A stretch of 64,000 nucleotides of DNA from Tubulanus polymorphus (lineage: Eukaryota > Nemertea > Palaeonemertea > Tubulaniformes > Tubulanidae): positions 16,912,485-16,976,484 of the forward strand of contig NC_134027.1 of assembly GCF_964204645.1 (NCBI RefSeq), written 5' to 3'. A program made the translations under genes and the position numbers. A model generated the notes under the pieces. That model did no database searches. It was given only the letters and a program-made list of their open reading frames with translations, and had not been told where the DNA came from. The first letter of the stretch is position 1; the number at the start of each line of letters is the position of its first letter. Below, piece by piece: positions 38,340 to 49,357 of this stretch.

Positions 38340-38490
38340 AAAGCATAATATATATTTAATACATTAATACGTATTTAATACATTAATACGTATTTGATAC
38401 GTATTGAATACGTATTTAATACATTGATACCACAAACCCCCTTTTTTAACATAAGTATAATTTACTCATTTTCATACATTTCAACTAAAA
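38340..38490. repeat. Iteron zone of the miniature element
   Basis: Tandem TTTAATACATTAATACGTAT and TTGATACGTATTGAATACGT variants, then CACAAACCCCCTTTTTTAAC, then a TTTCAACTAAAATAT-type motif. Same order as 19056-19400 of copy B, though the repeat units differ. Confidence 0.6.
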
Positions 38491-38579
38491 TATTTTATAT
38501 TTTCAGCTAATTTAACAGTCGATTTCTTATTTTGATTCATATAATTTTTCATCAAGTTCATGAATATACATGTGATTCC

Positions 38580-38831
38580 TTAATGATCTTTTATTTTATA
38601 TCTTTTATTACATATTTCACAGCATATAATATTATTCAATCTATCTGAAATATAATTCATATTTTCTATTAATTCAGCGTATCTTATTTTACAAGAATCA
38701 TAAAATTCTAACAACTGTTTTATACTATAAATTGAAAAAGAAAGTAAACCTGAAATCATAATAATTGATTTAATATTGTGTTGATTTTTATATATTAGAT
38801 GTAATATTTCAAATACCTTATTTTCACTCAT
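38580..38831 (-). CDS. 83-aa protein with one hydrophobic segment and C-terminal CxxC
   Basis: A short protein with a hydrophobic segment at about residues 22-40 (IIMISGLLSFSIYSI), a polar helical middle, and a CCEICNKRYKIKDH tail resembling half of a zinc finger. A conserved CEICNKRY-like tail recalls the fingers found at PolB N-termini in this window. Not recognised as a family. It has no late-type leader. Confidence 0.45.
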   Translation of the reverse strand: MSENKVFEILHLIYKNQHNIKSIIMISGLLSFSIYSIKQLLEFYDSCKIRYAELIENMNYISDRLNNIICCEICNKRYKIKDH

Positions 38832-38878
38832 TTTTGTAGTTAAAATATATAGAATAAATTAAATTAAAAGGTGCTGGT

Positions 38879-39100
38879 CTAATCCTCTAATTCTTTTAAA
38901 TCATTAACTTTTTTATTGTTATTCTTTCTGTGATTGTTTCCATTTAACTTCTTTATCTTTTTACTCGATTTATTATTTTCAGTCATCAAATCTTTTGAAA
39001 TATTCTTATAGTAAAAATATAATGCAGCCAATATTAATCCTCCAGCAACTAAATAATGTTTCAAATCACTTTTCCGAGTTGGAATGCTGGAATCATCCAT
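38879..39100 (-). CDS. 73-aa basic single-pass membrane protein
   Basis: Residues about 17-33 form a hydrophobic segment (YLVAGGLILAALYFYY). The rest is strongly basic and Asn-rich (KKIKKLNGNNHRKNNNKK). The leader ATTTTTTTCTTAAATAAATG before the ATG at 39100 is the late-type motif. It may be a counterpart of the 119-aa basic membrane protein of copy B, with the membrane segment nearer the N-terminus. Function unknown. Confidence 0.5.
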   Translation of the reverse strand: MDDSSIPTRKSDLKHYLVAGGLILAALYFYYKNISKDLMTENNKSSKKIKKLNGNNHRKNNNKKVNDLKELED

Positions 39101-39322
39101 TTATTTAAGAAAAAAATTAATGAATTGATAAATATTTAATATTTTAGAAATATTTAACTTTCATAAGTTTCAAATCAGATAACAATTAAACTTACTACCT
39201 AACAGTTATTCATTAACTAATTTCTCAATGCTATAACTACTATATATTTGAAACATACAGCTTAATCTTATTTCAATATAGAATTATTATTCTTTTCATA
39301 TTCGATATGTTTGATAATGTTT

Positions 39323-39922
39323 TTATTTATGTGATTTTAAATATTTGCCACCACAATAACCATACACTTTTTCTTTAGGATTGAATTTTCTAAATTCATC
39401 ATCTAAATTCCATTGAACTGCAACATCTTTGAATGATTTTTCTAATTCATATTGAATTCCAATATTTGATGAATTTTCATTATAGATAATTCGTTCATTA
39501 TCAAAATTGAAATAATATAATTGTCTTTTTTCAATTCTTAAGTTAATCAAATCATTGTAATCTTTAGCAAGTATTATATCACTTTTTCTTTCATTGAAAG
39601 GAGTTTTAAGAATATTTATTACTTTTTCATCTAAAGTTCCTTTAAAATTTAAAACTGTATTAAATATTTTAGGATTTTTAACACCATTATCAAAAGTATC
39701 AATTAGTTCAGTAATTAAATATGTTTCATTTGATGATATTTGATTAATCAGAGTAATGTTATCGATTTTATAATGTCTTGCGGACACTAAATTTGTTGCT
39801 GAAATATAATTTCTAATGTTAAACCGTGAAAATAATTTATTGGTTTCTTTTATTTCGATTTTGAATTTAGGTTTTTCTTTTTCTTTCTTCATTTTTATAA
39901 CAAAACTTCCATTAAAACTCAT
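39323..39922 (-). CDS. 199-aa protein of the miniature Polinton, unknown function
   Basis: Open from ATG 39922 (MSFNGSFVIKMKKEKEK) to 39323. Mixed strand/helix composition with ETYLITELIDTFDNGVKNPK, RQLYYFNFDNERIIYNENSS and a CGGKYLKSHK end that is cut short compared with the left-arm copy. There is no catalytic motif I recognise. Since it is the only sizeable gene of a non-autonomous element and is duplicated in both arms, it may simply be part of the inverted-repeat arms, or serve end recognition. Confidence 0.5.
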   Translation of the reverse strand: MSFNGSFVIKMKKEKEKPKFKIEIKETNKLFSRFNIRNYISATNLVSARHYKIDNITLINQISSNETYLITELIDTFDNGVKNPKIFNTVLNFKGTLDEKVINILKTPFNERKSDIILAKDYNDLINLRIEKRQLYYFNFDNERIIYNENSSNIGIQYELEKSFKDVAVQWNLDDEFRKFNPKEKVYGYCGGKYLKSHK

Positions 39923-40149
39923 TCAAATATAAGTATTCAATGTTAAAATATGAATTATTTCAATCACACTTTGCTCACACTTTTATATTCTTTTAATTAT
40001 CCATTTATTTTACTTATATTTTTATTCGAAATCTGTTAAAATATGAATTATTACTCACACTTTACTCACACTTTTATGATTAATATATAATTCATTTTAA
40101 AATATATGAAATACATGTAAATAATGTTCATTTATATGAAATTATTAGG

Positions 40150-40419
40150 AGTAATAGGGAATATGTTGTTTCAAGTCAGAGGGAGAGAGGTTGAGTGACA
40201 TCGACCTCTCGACCTCTGATTTGAAACAACATATTCCCTATTACTAGCGTTAATTAATATATAATCTATTTTAAAATATATGAAATTCATGTAAATAATG
40301 TTCATTTATATGATATTATTAGGAGTAATAGGGAATATGTTGTTTCAAGTCAGAGGGAGAGAGGTTGAGTGAGCTCGACCTCTCGACCACTGACTTGAAA
40401 CAACATATTCCCTATTACT
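40150..40419. repeat. Right end of the miniature Polinton: two tandem 96-bp palindromes
   Basis: Palindromes at 40150-40245 and 40324-40419 are separated by 78 bp that begin AGCGTTAATTA, which is the reverse complement of the left flank (36278-36288, TAATTAACGCT). The rest of the spacer repeats the sequence found just inside the first palindrome (AATATATAAT...TTCATTTATATGA). The end has thus been duplicated together with 11 bp of inverted flank. Confidence 0.85.
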
Positions 40420-40425
40420 AACGCT
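40420..40425. repeat. Right target-site duplication of the miniature Polinton
   Basis: AACGCT, identical to 36283-36288. Confidence 0.9.
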
Positions 40426-41404
40426 AAATCGGCTATTAGGCGTAGATTAAATGCCTGTATTACTTGTAGGAAACAAAGGGCTAAGGCTGTAGGACAAAAG
40501 ATATCTGACCTACAAGAAGATAGGGTTACTCCGAATTACCACCATTTACAAATGTGGGGATCGATTGCTTTGGGCCGTTTCTCGTCAAACGGGGCGGGCG
40601 CAAGTTAAACGTTACGGTTGTTTGTTTACGTGTCTCACCTGTCGGGCTATTCACATCGAAGTTTGCCATTCTACCGATTCATTTATTTGTGCACTCCGTC
40701 GGTTTATCAGTCGACGCGGTAACCCCTTACGTATCAGGAATGATAATGGTACAAAAAAGGCGGTATCCGAATGGAATCAAGATCAAATTCACAAGTTCCT
40801 TTTGCAGCGTGAAATTGAATGGGTTTTTAATCCACCAACTGCCTCACACATGGGTGGTGTGTGGGAGCGAATGATTAGATCGGTGCGCGAAATTTTAAGT
40901 TGCATATTAAGTGAACAAATCGTAGATGACAAAGGGTTGAGTACCTTGTTCTGCGAAGTGTAATGTATTGTAAACGGGCGTCCACTTACTGCATCGGATG
41001 AACCCAACGATTTAGACGCACTATCACCTAATCATTTGCTCTTACTTCGATATGGGCCTGATTTACCACCTGGGAAATTTACGGATATTGAGAATTATTC
41101 GCGAAAACATTGGCGCCAAATTCAATATCTCGCTGACGTGTTTTGGCGTAGGTGGTCAGCAGAATATTTGTCGCTACTCCAGAAACGTTCAAAATGGTTT
41201 GAGTCACGTAAAAACCTCTCGGTTGGAGACTTAGTCTTAATTGTGGATAATCAAGTCTCACGAAGTTTATGGCCTATGGCACGTGTACTGAACACATACC
41301 CAGATAAAGAGGGTCACGTTAGAAAAGTGCGTGTTAAAACAAAAAATGGTGAGATTATACGACCCGTCCATAAATGTGTTTTCTTGGAAGGTTGCGAAAA
41401 GTAA
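40420..41404 (+). pseudogene. BEL/Pao integrase, remainder
   Basis: Continuation of the pol gene after the miniature element: Cys pair (CITCRKQRAK) of the zinc domain, a DYFGP-like region now frameshifted near 40560, [55 protein letters not shown] with the catalytic Glu, and the C-terminal GDLVLIVDNQVSRSLWPMAR...RPVHKCVFLE. Frames 40565-40963 and 41036-41404 are joined by a shift near 40960. It ends about 97 bp before the 3' LTR, as usual for BEL. Confidence 0.88.
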
Positions 41405-41501
41405 ATTTAAGACGTTTTCGCTCGTTGAATTAATAGTAATTCACGTTTCCACGAGTTTCATTTGATTAAATTCCCTTTAATTAATTTAATGAGGCCGGGA
41501 A

Positions 41502-41973
41502 TGTGAAGTCAATGTATATGTTATATGTAAAGTATTTGTTTGTATAAAGTGTAACGGTAGTTGGTCGTTCTTTTGTTCGTTCTCTTGTCAGTATTCCAGT
41601 ATTCTGTAGTATTGTGTTGTATTGTTGTTGTTGTCTGGTATTGTTATTTTCCCGCCTCAAAGTTTATTGGCATATCCGTTTCCGGGTTGCGCCCGCATTT
41701 TGTGTAATATTTTTGGCACTTGGTCGTTAGAGCTACTCGGAGTATCAGTGCTTGTCTGTGTGCTTGCTATATTGAAATCTCCCTCAGTCGTCATTGTAAG
41801 TTTTGTGCAAATTTATATGAATTAATTACGGTAACTGTTTAGAACATTTCCTACCCTTATAATATTTGTTTTTGTAGAAACGTGTAATATTCGTCGTTTA
41901 TTTTTGTCGTCGTAATTTGAAAATAAATGCATCAATGAGAAGTATCGACTGACTTCGTTTGTCATTTGCAACA
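41502..41973 (+). repeat. Putative 3' LTR of the BEL/Pao element
   Basis: Begins TGTGAAGTCAATG directly after a purine-rich tract (AATGAGGCCGGGA) and ends TTTGCAACA. It has no coding content and an AATAAA at about 41920. The 5' LTR is not in the window, so the borders are inferred. Confidence 0.6.
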
Positions 41974-42004
41974 AACAATAAATAACAGAATAAAACCAAC
42001 AAAA

Positions 42005-42275
42005 AAACAATTTGAAATAAAAAAGTTAGTCGATGTTACAAAAGAAACTGAACACAAAATGTTGAAATTAGAAAAGATAAAAACTAAATATTGAGAGAAA
42101 GTAACAGCAAATTTAAGCTACTGTAATGTTAGTACAACGCGAGAATTTAAAGTATTTTTACCTGATAAATGGGTTTTATTGAGTACAGAGGAATTAAAAG
42201 ATTTAGAAGGATTTAAAATAATCTACCATGGAAAAATGAAGACAGGCATCATGATTTAGAAGTTGTTGACTAAAT
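42005..42275 (+). pseudogene. Remnant of an A-type ssDNA-binding-like gene
   Basis: A broken frame reads STTREFKVFLPDKWVLLSTE, then FKIIYHGKMK and a DLEVVD-type end. It aligns with FLPDRFHRLSSEDLEEL...VYKGKNE...DFE of the B protein but is strongly diverged, the level expected for the A subfamily. Stops interrupt it near 42093 and 42258. It faces the A-type PolB remnant tail to tail. Confidence 0.55.
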
Positions 42276-42369
42276 AATTAAGAAATAAAAAAATTAAAAA
42301 AAAATTAAGTATCAAGAATCCGAAATCCTTTATCTGGACAATTCAATTGCTCCGCGTAGATAGAAAATC

Positions 42370-44125
42370 AATTTCATAAAATCAATTTCATCTTCTTTTG
42401 TCATAACTCTTTTATTTTCGTTTAATAATTTTGCAAAATCATTTTCTATTTCAATTATTTTATTACAAAATTCATTTACTACATCTTCACCTCTAAAAGA
42501 AATATATTGACTTTCATATAATTCAGGATAATTTGATTTTATATAAATTCCATAAGCAGCAGCTCTTTGATGAACTTTTTTGATTTTATTTATTCAACGA
42601 TTCAAAATCCCCATAAATTACATATGGAACAATATTTTTGAATTTATGATGATATATATGAATTTAAATGAATTTCAACTTACAATCTTTTTTTGTTGGC
42701 ATTATTAATTTGCAAAAATCTTTATTATCACATAATTCTTTATGTCTTAGTAACCATTGTCAGTCATAAATTTAGATAAACATTTTCTACATACATAAAT
42801 TTTACGACGGTAATCACTTTTTGTTGTTCTAAAGAATAAATCAATTTGTTTTAACCACATATAATGTTCATTTTCTTTGTAATCTTTTTTGTAATATAAC
42901 AAATCTATAACATTTTCATCATAATAATATTCTGTTAAATATAAAGCTTCTAATGTATAATCTTTAAAATTTTCACCTTTTGTCTCTGGTAATTGCATTA
43001 ATTTGAATACATTTATTTTTAAATTATGAACTTTTTCCATTTTAGGAATAATTTTTATAGTTACAGGATATTGATCAATTTTATATAATGCTTCATATTT
43101 CCGGTAATATATTATTCTAAAACTACGCGTAATATCTTCTGTTGGGTGTAAACAACTAATAATTGACCATAGAAAACATATATTATCTTCATTTTGAACA
43201 TTTATTACTGCTTTTGTTGTAAATGGTAATTTAATATAAGATGATCCTTTAATATCCTCCTTTTCTGTTGTAAAGTTTGAATCATTTTTAAACATTTTAT
43301 TATTTTTGATGTTTTATTTCTGTTTGTATTATAAACATTTAAATCTAAAAATATAATTTCATTTAATGATAAGCCAGAACCTTCAAAATATCTTTCCTCA
43401 ATATGATGTTTAAATTCATTAAATATTTTTTTCTAATTTCTCTTTTATTTGTGTTTTTGAAATTATTCCTTCATAGTGTGTTTGAATATTATAATCCATT
43501 TTTTCTTCTGATTTAATAAAACTTACTTTTCCAGAAATACTAATTTTTGGATATTCAACATCTGTTACCAAATCTAGTATTTTTTCCTTGATTTCAATAA
43601 ATTTACTATAATCTTCTATTGTTGTACCTTTAAAAAATCTAAATATAATAGCTGCCGGACCAATTTTACTACGTAATGTTTCTAAAAAAACAATTGTATC
43701 TTTTATTTCTAGTGAATCGATATAATTTCTAACATTTTCCATGTAAGGTTTATTTGAAATAGATTTAGTGTTTGAAACTGGTTTTTTTTTACTTGTTGAG
43801 GTTTATCATCAAAATAATCTGTTTCTAAAACATTATTACTTAAATTTTGTTTGTGTTTTTGCGATTCGAGGTGTCTTTCATAATTCCTTTTTGCTATAAA
43901 TTCATTACAAACTTCACATTTTATTTCATCCACATTCATATTTTCTAATTGTTCTTTTCTTTCATTGGAATTTTCTGGAGTTTCAAAATCTATACCATTG
44001 TTTATATGATTTGCAGTTTTTCATGACGAGATTTATTAGATTTATCAATGTATTTTTTACAATATGTACAATTATATTGATTTTTATTAACATCATTTTT
44101 TTCTGTCTGGAACTCTATCTCCCAT
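42370..44125 (-). pseudogene. polB: A-type PolB remnant, N-terminal half
   Basis: Runs from an ATG-like start at 44125 down to about 42370 with many frameshifts. Open pieces: 43709-43939 (finger CEVCNEFIAKRNYERH), 43419-43742 (MENVRNYIDSLEIKDTIVFL), 42747-43295 (SSYIKLPFTTKAVINVQNED, LFFRTTKSDYRRKIYVCRKC). All are far closer to copy A than to B. The palm half and motif C are missing. About 130 bp are deleted near 42590 around exonuclease motif I. An eroded fragment of a second A-type element. Confidence 0.85.
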
Positions 44126-44134
44126 TTTATAAGA

Positions 44135-44211
44135 TAAAAAAATTACTTGTGGTGATGAGTGGTGTGTCGTACTCTCGTACTCTGGTATGAAACCCGACTT
44201 TTACAATTACT
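44135..44211. repeat. Outer end of the A-type fragment
   Basis: Read inward from 44211: AGTAATTGTAAAAGTCGGG...ACCAGAGTACGAGAGTACGA...CACCACTCATCACCACAAGTAA. It matches the copy A end at 8429-8503 over its whole length. It abuts a B-type PolB sequence at 44212. Confidence 0.75.
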
Positions 44212-46682
44212 TATATCTATGTACTTTTTAGAATCATTCCTTGATTCAAATAGAATTTTAACATTCTATAATGTACTACATAATTATATTTATCTTCCTG
44301 AGTCACCATTAACTTATCTGTATGAATATGATTTCCAGGTTAAATTCTTTTTTGATAATTTGATAATTCTTTATGTGTTACAGTTTTATGTTCGGGACAG
44401 TATGCTTGATTTCTAGATTTAATGTTTCCTGTTTTCAGGATATTCTGAATCTACAACAAAGAAGTAACCAGTATCTGAAACATCTGAAATATCTAGAATT
44501 CTTTTCTTCCAATCAAATTTATCATTATTTTCATACTGTAAAACTTCAGTTATTTGAAATACTCAATAAGGTTGTGGTTCCATCATTGCCCAACCATATA
44601 GATTATTTGCATCTATATATAATAACTTTAATAGTGTAAATTGATCTATATTTGTTAACAAATCCACTTTTATATCTGTAAATTTTAAACCACAATCCCA
44701 AGTTAAACCTGGACTAGAATAACAATGACATGGATCAATATTAAAATATTTTAGATGTACATCTCTAAACCTTTCAAATATATCAGTTAATAATAATACA
44801 TCTGATTTTAGATATAAATCTACTAATTGTCCATTATTTATTATTTTGAAATGATTCCAAATATTCAATGATCTATTATAAACTTCATCTTTAACATATT
44901 CCGCTCTTAATTCATCATAGAATTGTTCTTTTAATAATTCAATTATATTGAAATCATTATGATTTTTTATAAAATGAATATGGAATCGCACCTTTATATC
45001 TCATTAATTGAAAATCATCATTATTTGGGTAATGTTGTTTTAATATTTTTAATTCATCATCAACTAATGATTTAGATAAATTATCTAATGAACTACTGAA
45101 AAATCTATATGAATCTATAAATCTTAGACATCCAAATTGGAAAGATATATAATTCTCAGATGTTTTAGCTAACATTTTAGATCTATAAGTTGGTATCTTA
45201 CCTTTTGATCTATTTAAATTCAATCTTTCTATTTCATTATTGATTTCATCTATTTTATGACATAACTGTTTGATAAATAAATGTGCATCATACCCTGATA
45301 AATTATAAAATATAACTGGAACAGAATTGATTTTTTAGCTTTTAAGTTACAATTGTCATGCGCAGCACCTCTAAACGTTCCATACAAATGATCATGATCT
45401 CTAACTTTTTTATCTTTAAAATTAAATAGATTTTCACAATAATAACATATATCTGCAAACTCAAATTCGTCTTTATCTTCTTCTGTCATTATAATTTCTT
45501 TATTTGTATCTAATAGTTTACTAAATTTAATTTCATATTTAATTAACAAGTCACAAAAATAATTAATAACATTTTCATTTCTATAATTATAATATTCACT
45601 TCAATATTGAATCTTTTTAATAGTATTTGTTATTGGCGGGGCTGAAAAATCATTTTCATTAGAATTTAATTTCTTTCTTCTATAATATATTTCTTTTCTA
45701 TCTTGATCAGTTAATTCTTTATTGAGTGATTCAAAATCTCCATATATTACAAATGGTACTTTATGTTTGTAATCATATTTTTTTAATTCTAATACTTTAT
45801 CCTTTTCATTTGGTAAAACTAAGTTACAATAATAATGATTTTTACATAATTGTTTATGATTTAATAATGTACTTTCAGTTCTAAATTTAATTATATATTT
45901 TCTACATAGATATATTTTATTATTAAAATAATTTTTGGATTTGAAAAATAAATCAATTCGTTTAATCCACATATGATGATTTTCATAATATAATATATAT
46001 ATATAACACCATTTTAATCATAATCTTTTGATAAATACAAAGGTTCTAATGTATAATGTTTTATATTGTTACCTTTTGTATTTGGTAATTTAATTAAATC
46101 GAATACATTTATTTTTTAGATTATTATCGGTTTCTATTTTTGGAATATCTTTAATTCTAACTGGATGACTGTCTATTTTATAATTATTTTCAAATGGTAT
46201 ATAATTTGTTAATCTAAAATTATGTGTATTATCTTCTGTTGGATGTAAGTAACTAATTATTGACCATAAAAAACATTTTTCATCTTCATTTTGTACATTT
46301 ATAACAGCATTAGTTTTAAATTGTAGTTTAATATAACTTGACCCAATCATATTATCATCTTTATAATATGATACATTTTTTTCATCAATTGGTTTTGATT
46401 TAGTTAATTTATTATATTTTGTATTGTACACATGTAAGGTCATAAATATTATTTCATCAAATATTAAACCAGATCCATTAAAATATTTCTCTTCTATTTT
46501 ACTTTTTATTATAACATTTATTTAATTTATCATCTAAATGCTGTTTTGAAATAATATGTTGTGAGTGAGAATTTATATTATATATTGGTTTATCTTCAGA
46601 TTTTATAAATTTAACTTTAACTGATATACTAATTTTAGGGTATTCTACGTCTGTAATTATCTTTACAATATTTTTCATATTC
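44212..46682 (-). pseudogene. polB: B-type PolB remnant (copy C), exonuclease to palm
   Basis: Minus-strand pieces in order: 46443-46090 (MTLHVYNTKYNKLTKSKPID), 45972-45601 (YGDFESLNKEL, exo I), 45549-45250 (zinc cluster CYYCENL, VRDHDH), 45223-44957, 44991-44563 (LKSDVLLLTDIFERF; DANNLYGWAMMEPQPY, palm motif A), then more palm to the junction at 44212, just before the KVHRYI stretch. A deletion removes about 60 codons within 44625-44640, and frameshifts are frequent. Motif C is missing, so the intein state cannot be read. Confidence 0.88.
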
Positions 46683-49156
46683 AGGGTTTTCTGTTATTTC
46701 ACAGAAAACCCTAGTGATATCCGCGTGATTATTATTATTATTATTATTATTATTTTCTTCCACACTATTTTTACTAAAAGAACAAAGGCTTTGTTACCTT
46801 GCCGCTGTTGTCGATACAATCCGTCTGATATCATTCAGCTCACTTCGATCTACAAATACCCCGTGCTTATTTTGAAGAATCATCGTTACAAAAGCACTGT
46901 CGGGCCGTAAACATCGAAAATTGAGCCGCATTCAAAGAGCCGACATGTTTTTCTAAGTCCTCTATCCGAAATCTACCGCACGTTTCTTGTCACATCAATT
47001 ATCAATTCAAGCATAAATTAACAAATTTATTACCCAAAGATTGCACATTCTGTTGCAGTTTTTAAAAACTAATTTTAATAATAGCACATTTTCCTCATCA
47101 AATCGTATTACCGATATACAGGAAATTTACTACTTTAGATTTTAAAAGCACTGTCGAGCCGTAAACATCGACGAATCGACGTGTGTCACTACATCGTCGT
47201 TCCGGGCATCAGCTGCGAGTTTCACCTCATCATGAGAATCAAATCGAGTACAAATTAATTTATTACTACCAGTGATTTGGCTGCGGGCGTCATGCAGTTA
47301 GTTTAGCAATACCTATTTTTCTTTATCAAATTAACCGTGTATTTACTAGATAAATCATAAGTGTACCGGGGAGTCGTAGGCCTAAACGAAACACGCCGAA
47401 GAGATATAGCGGAGAAAAGCTGTTATGTCGACGAGGTATCAAAATAAAAGAATATATTACTTTATTCGGCCGCGGGCTTCAACCTCTATATCAATACCAT
47501 CAATACTCTATATTTCCTACAGTACATACCGATCATTGTCAAATGCACAAGGTATTTACTAAATACAAGTATATAACACAATCCTTTCCGTATGCTGGAC
47601 TCGCACTTGACATTCGGAGTAAGCGTTCGCTGTGGGGGAAAGGGATCGTTCGCTGTGTCGCTTGAAGTGTTTATCGAGTTTGACGCGGCTTTAGGCCTAC
47701 CGGTACTGAGCTTTACTGTCTCAAACAAACACAGTATAATTGTTGCGTTTATTAACGGACTCATTGGATTGAACTTCAAAACAAAGTCTACGATATTTAG
47801 GTGGGTTGTTATTCAATAGGCCTACGACCAATCTGTCCGGATGTTAGGCCTACGCATATACATAGGCCTACATAGGCTAGTAGCCTATACTAGGTTAAGC
47901 CGCGGACACACTGGGCGATTTCGTCCGCCGACGAAATCGCCGCCGATTTTATGACCGATTTGATCGCCGACAGACCCGGACACACTGGGCGATTTCGGCG
48001 AAATCGGCGCACAGCGCCGCTTATTTTGAAACGACCAGCTACTAGCGCCACCTTTAATAAATCAAAGAGCCGTGATTGGCTGGTTAATACAGCACTCGAG
48101 GCAACTGATCGCCGTACCCGGAAACACTGGGCGATTCTGTCGCCGGCAATTTCGTCACGATATGTCGACATATTCATGTCGACTTGACGCGATATATCGC
48201 GATATGTCGACATAAATATGGCGACTTGTCGAGTTGGAACGCGACAACTCGAGGCCCTTTATCGCTTCCGTACTTCTGTATATATGGGACCCGTACCAAA
48301 CCGTCGCGACCTTTTATCACGACGAAATTATGTCGAACAAACGTGATATATCGCGATTTACCGACATAATTAAGTCGATATATCGTGTTAATATCACGAT
48401 AAATCGTTATACGGATCACGCCTTTCACCAATGTCGACGTCTGTATCTCAACATAACCGCGTACCGTCGACATAATTATCACTCCTTTAGCTAAAATGTC
48501 CCGATACGTATGGCAATTTATTGAGACAATATCGCAAAAAATCGACATAAAAATCACGACATTTTAAATAAGGTCGTCCTAGTTACATCGATATATTGAG
48601 ATAGTTAACCTAATTTCAATAAGGGGACGCATACTTAATGATGTTTAATGATGAATATGAAAGAAGAAATGAAGTTGGCGGAAAAATTAAAATGACTTTA
48701 TCATCACCAGAATCTGGTGGACATATTGAATGTTGGGGTTCAAGTAGAATAACCCCCAAATGCTGGGGCACAATAATAGTGTTCGGTACATGGTCGATGA
48801 ACTAAATAGGTCATTCGCATCAATACTTTGTCACAATTGATTTGCGGTATATTTTGGATTACTGTGTATATCATTTGTCAGGACATTACACAGTAGACGA
48901 CTTAGGATACTACCTAGCGTGACTCCACTAGTTAGACCGACTTATTCCAAGATGAGGCGTTCCGTTGATTTTGGCTATAAGTTTTCGTTCAGAGAAAACT
49001 GCTGAGCCATTTCGGCGACCTATCATTGATACTGTTTCCTAATAACGTGTTTAGTTAGTAATGGCTGGTGTTGTGCCTTATCAAATGCTTTGTCGAAATC
49101 CTCCGATGAACAGGATTCAAAGACAGCAGAAAACCCGTTATCGCTGCTTTGCATCT
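46683..49156. other. Non-coding insertion in the PolB remnant
   Basis: About 2.5 kb of less AT-rich DNA splitting the PolB sequence between CATAT (46680) and ATATTTTCTAAATG (49158). It starts with a perfect 11-bp hairpin (AGGGTTTTCTG / CAGAAAACCCT, 46683-46712) and a (TTA)n run (46727-46755). It contains GC-rich repeats with ACACTGGGCGATTT (about 47900-48140) and a stretch dense in CGATATATCG and TGTCGACAT palindromes (about 48150-48570). No gene is convincing; ORFs at 47486-48557 lie in repeats. Confidence 0.55.
47895..48145. repeat. GC-rich MITE-like repeats (ACACTGGGCGATTT)
   Basis: GGACACACTGGGCGATTTCG occurs at about 47903 and 47977, and GGAAACACTGGGCGATTCTG near 48120, around self-complementary CGACGAAATCGCCGCCGATTT. 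They look like one or more fragmented MITEs. The borders are unclear. Confidence 0.45.
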
Positions 49157-49353
49157 ATATTTTCTAAATGTTTTTTATTTTCTTCTAACGTTTTTGACCT
49201 TTATGAAATTTAAATTCAATTGCGGCTGGTCCTATATCACTTTTAAATGCTTCAGTTATCTCTATTTCTGTTTTATTATCTAATAAATTAATATAATTTC
49301 TAACATCTTCCATGTATGGTCATTTATTGTTTAATTTATTTTTTTATCCTTTT
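49157..49353 (-). pseudogene. polB: B-type PolB remnant (copy C), middle N-terminal piece
   Basis: Short piece between two insertions. It matches the B sequence at 32580-32760: a segment corresponding to GPAAIEFKFH and MEDV...YINLLDN, with an indel near 49195. It proves that the two insertions flanking it entered the same gene. Confidence 0.8.
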
Positions 49354-49357
49354 AATT
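49354..49357. repeat. AATT flank of the long-TIR element, left
   Basis: AATT, repeated at 52255-52258; a possible 4-bp target duplication in the PolB remnant. Confidence 0.5.

Larger units (their letters stand above)
36289..40419. mobile_element. Miniature Polinton, 4.1 kb, non-autonomous
   Basis: Both ends read AGTAATAGGGAATATG inward and a perfect 6-bp duplication flanks it. Long inverted arms (to about 37930 on the left and about 39245 on the right) carry the same gene in opposite orientation, intact on the right (39922-39323) and broken on the left. The centre has two small genes. No PolB, integrase, ATPase or capsid. Ends and duplication size show that a related Polinton integrase moved it. 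A 636-bp solo LTR sits in the left arm. Confidence 0.85.

Noticed and set aside
44159-44639. Plus-strand hydrophobic ORFs
   Set aside because: They are antisense to the decayed PolB of copy C.
47486-48557. Several overlapping ORFs on both strands
   Set aside because: They lie in GC-rich palindromic repeats (ACACTGGGCGATTT, CGATATATCG) and have repeat-like protein composition.
46683-49156. A Helitron (terminal hairpin at one end)
   Set aside because: The 11-bp hairpin is at the very border, but there is no CTRR end next to it and no TC start at the other side.
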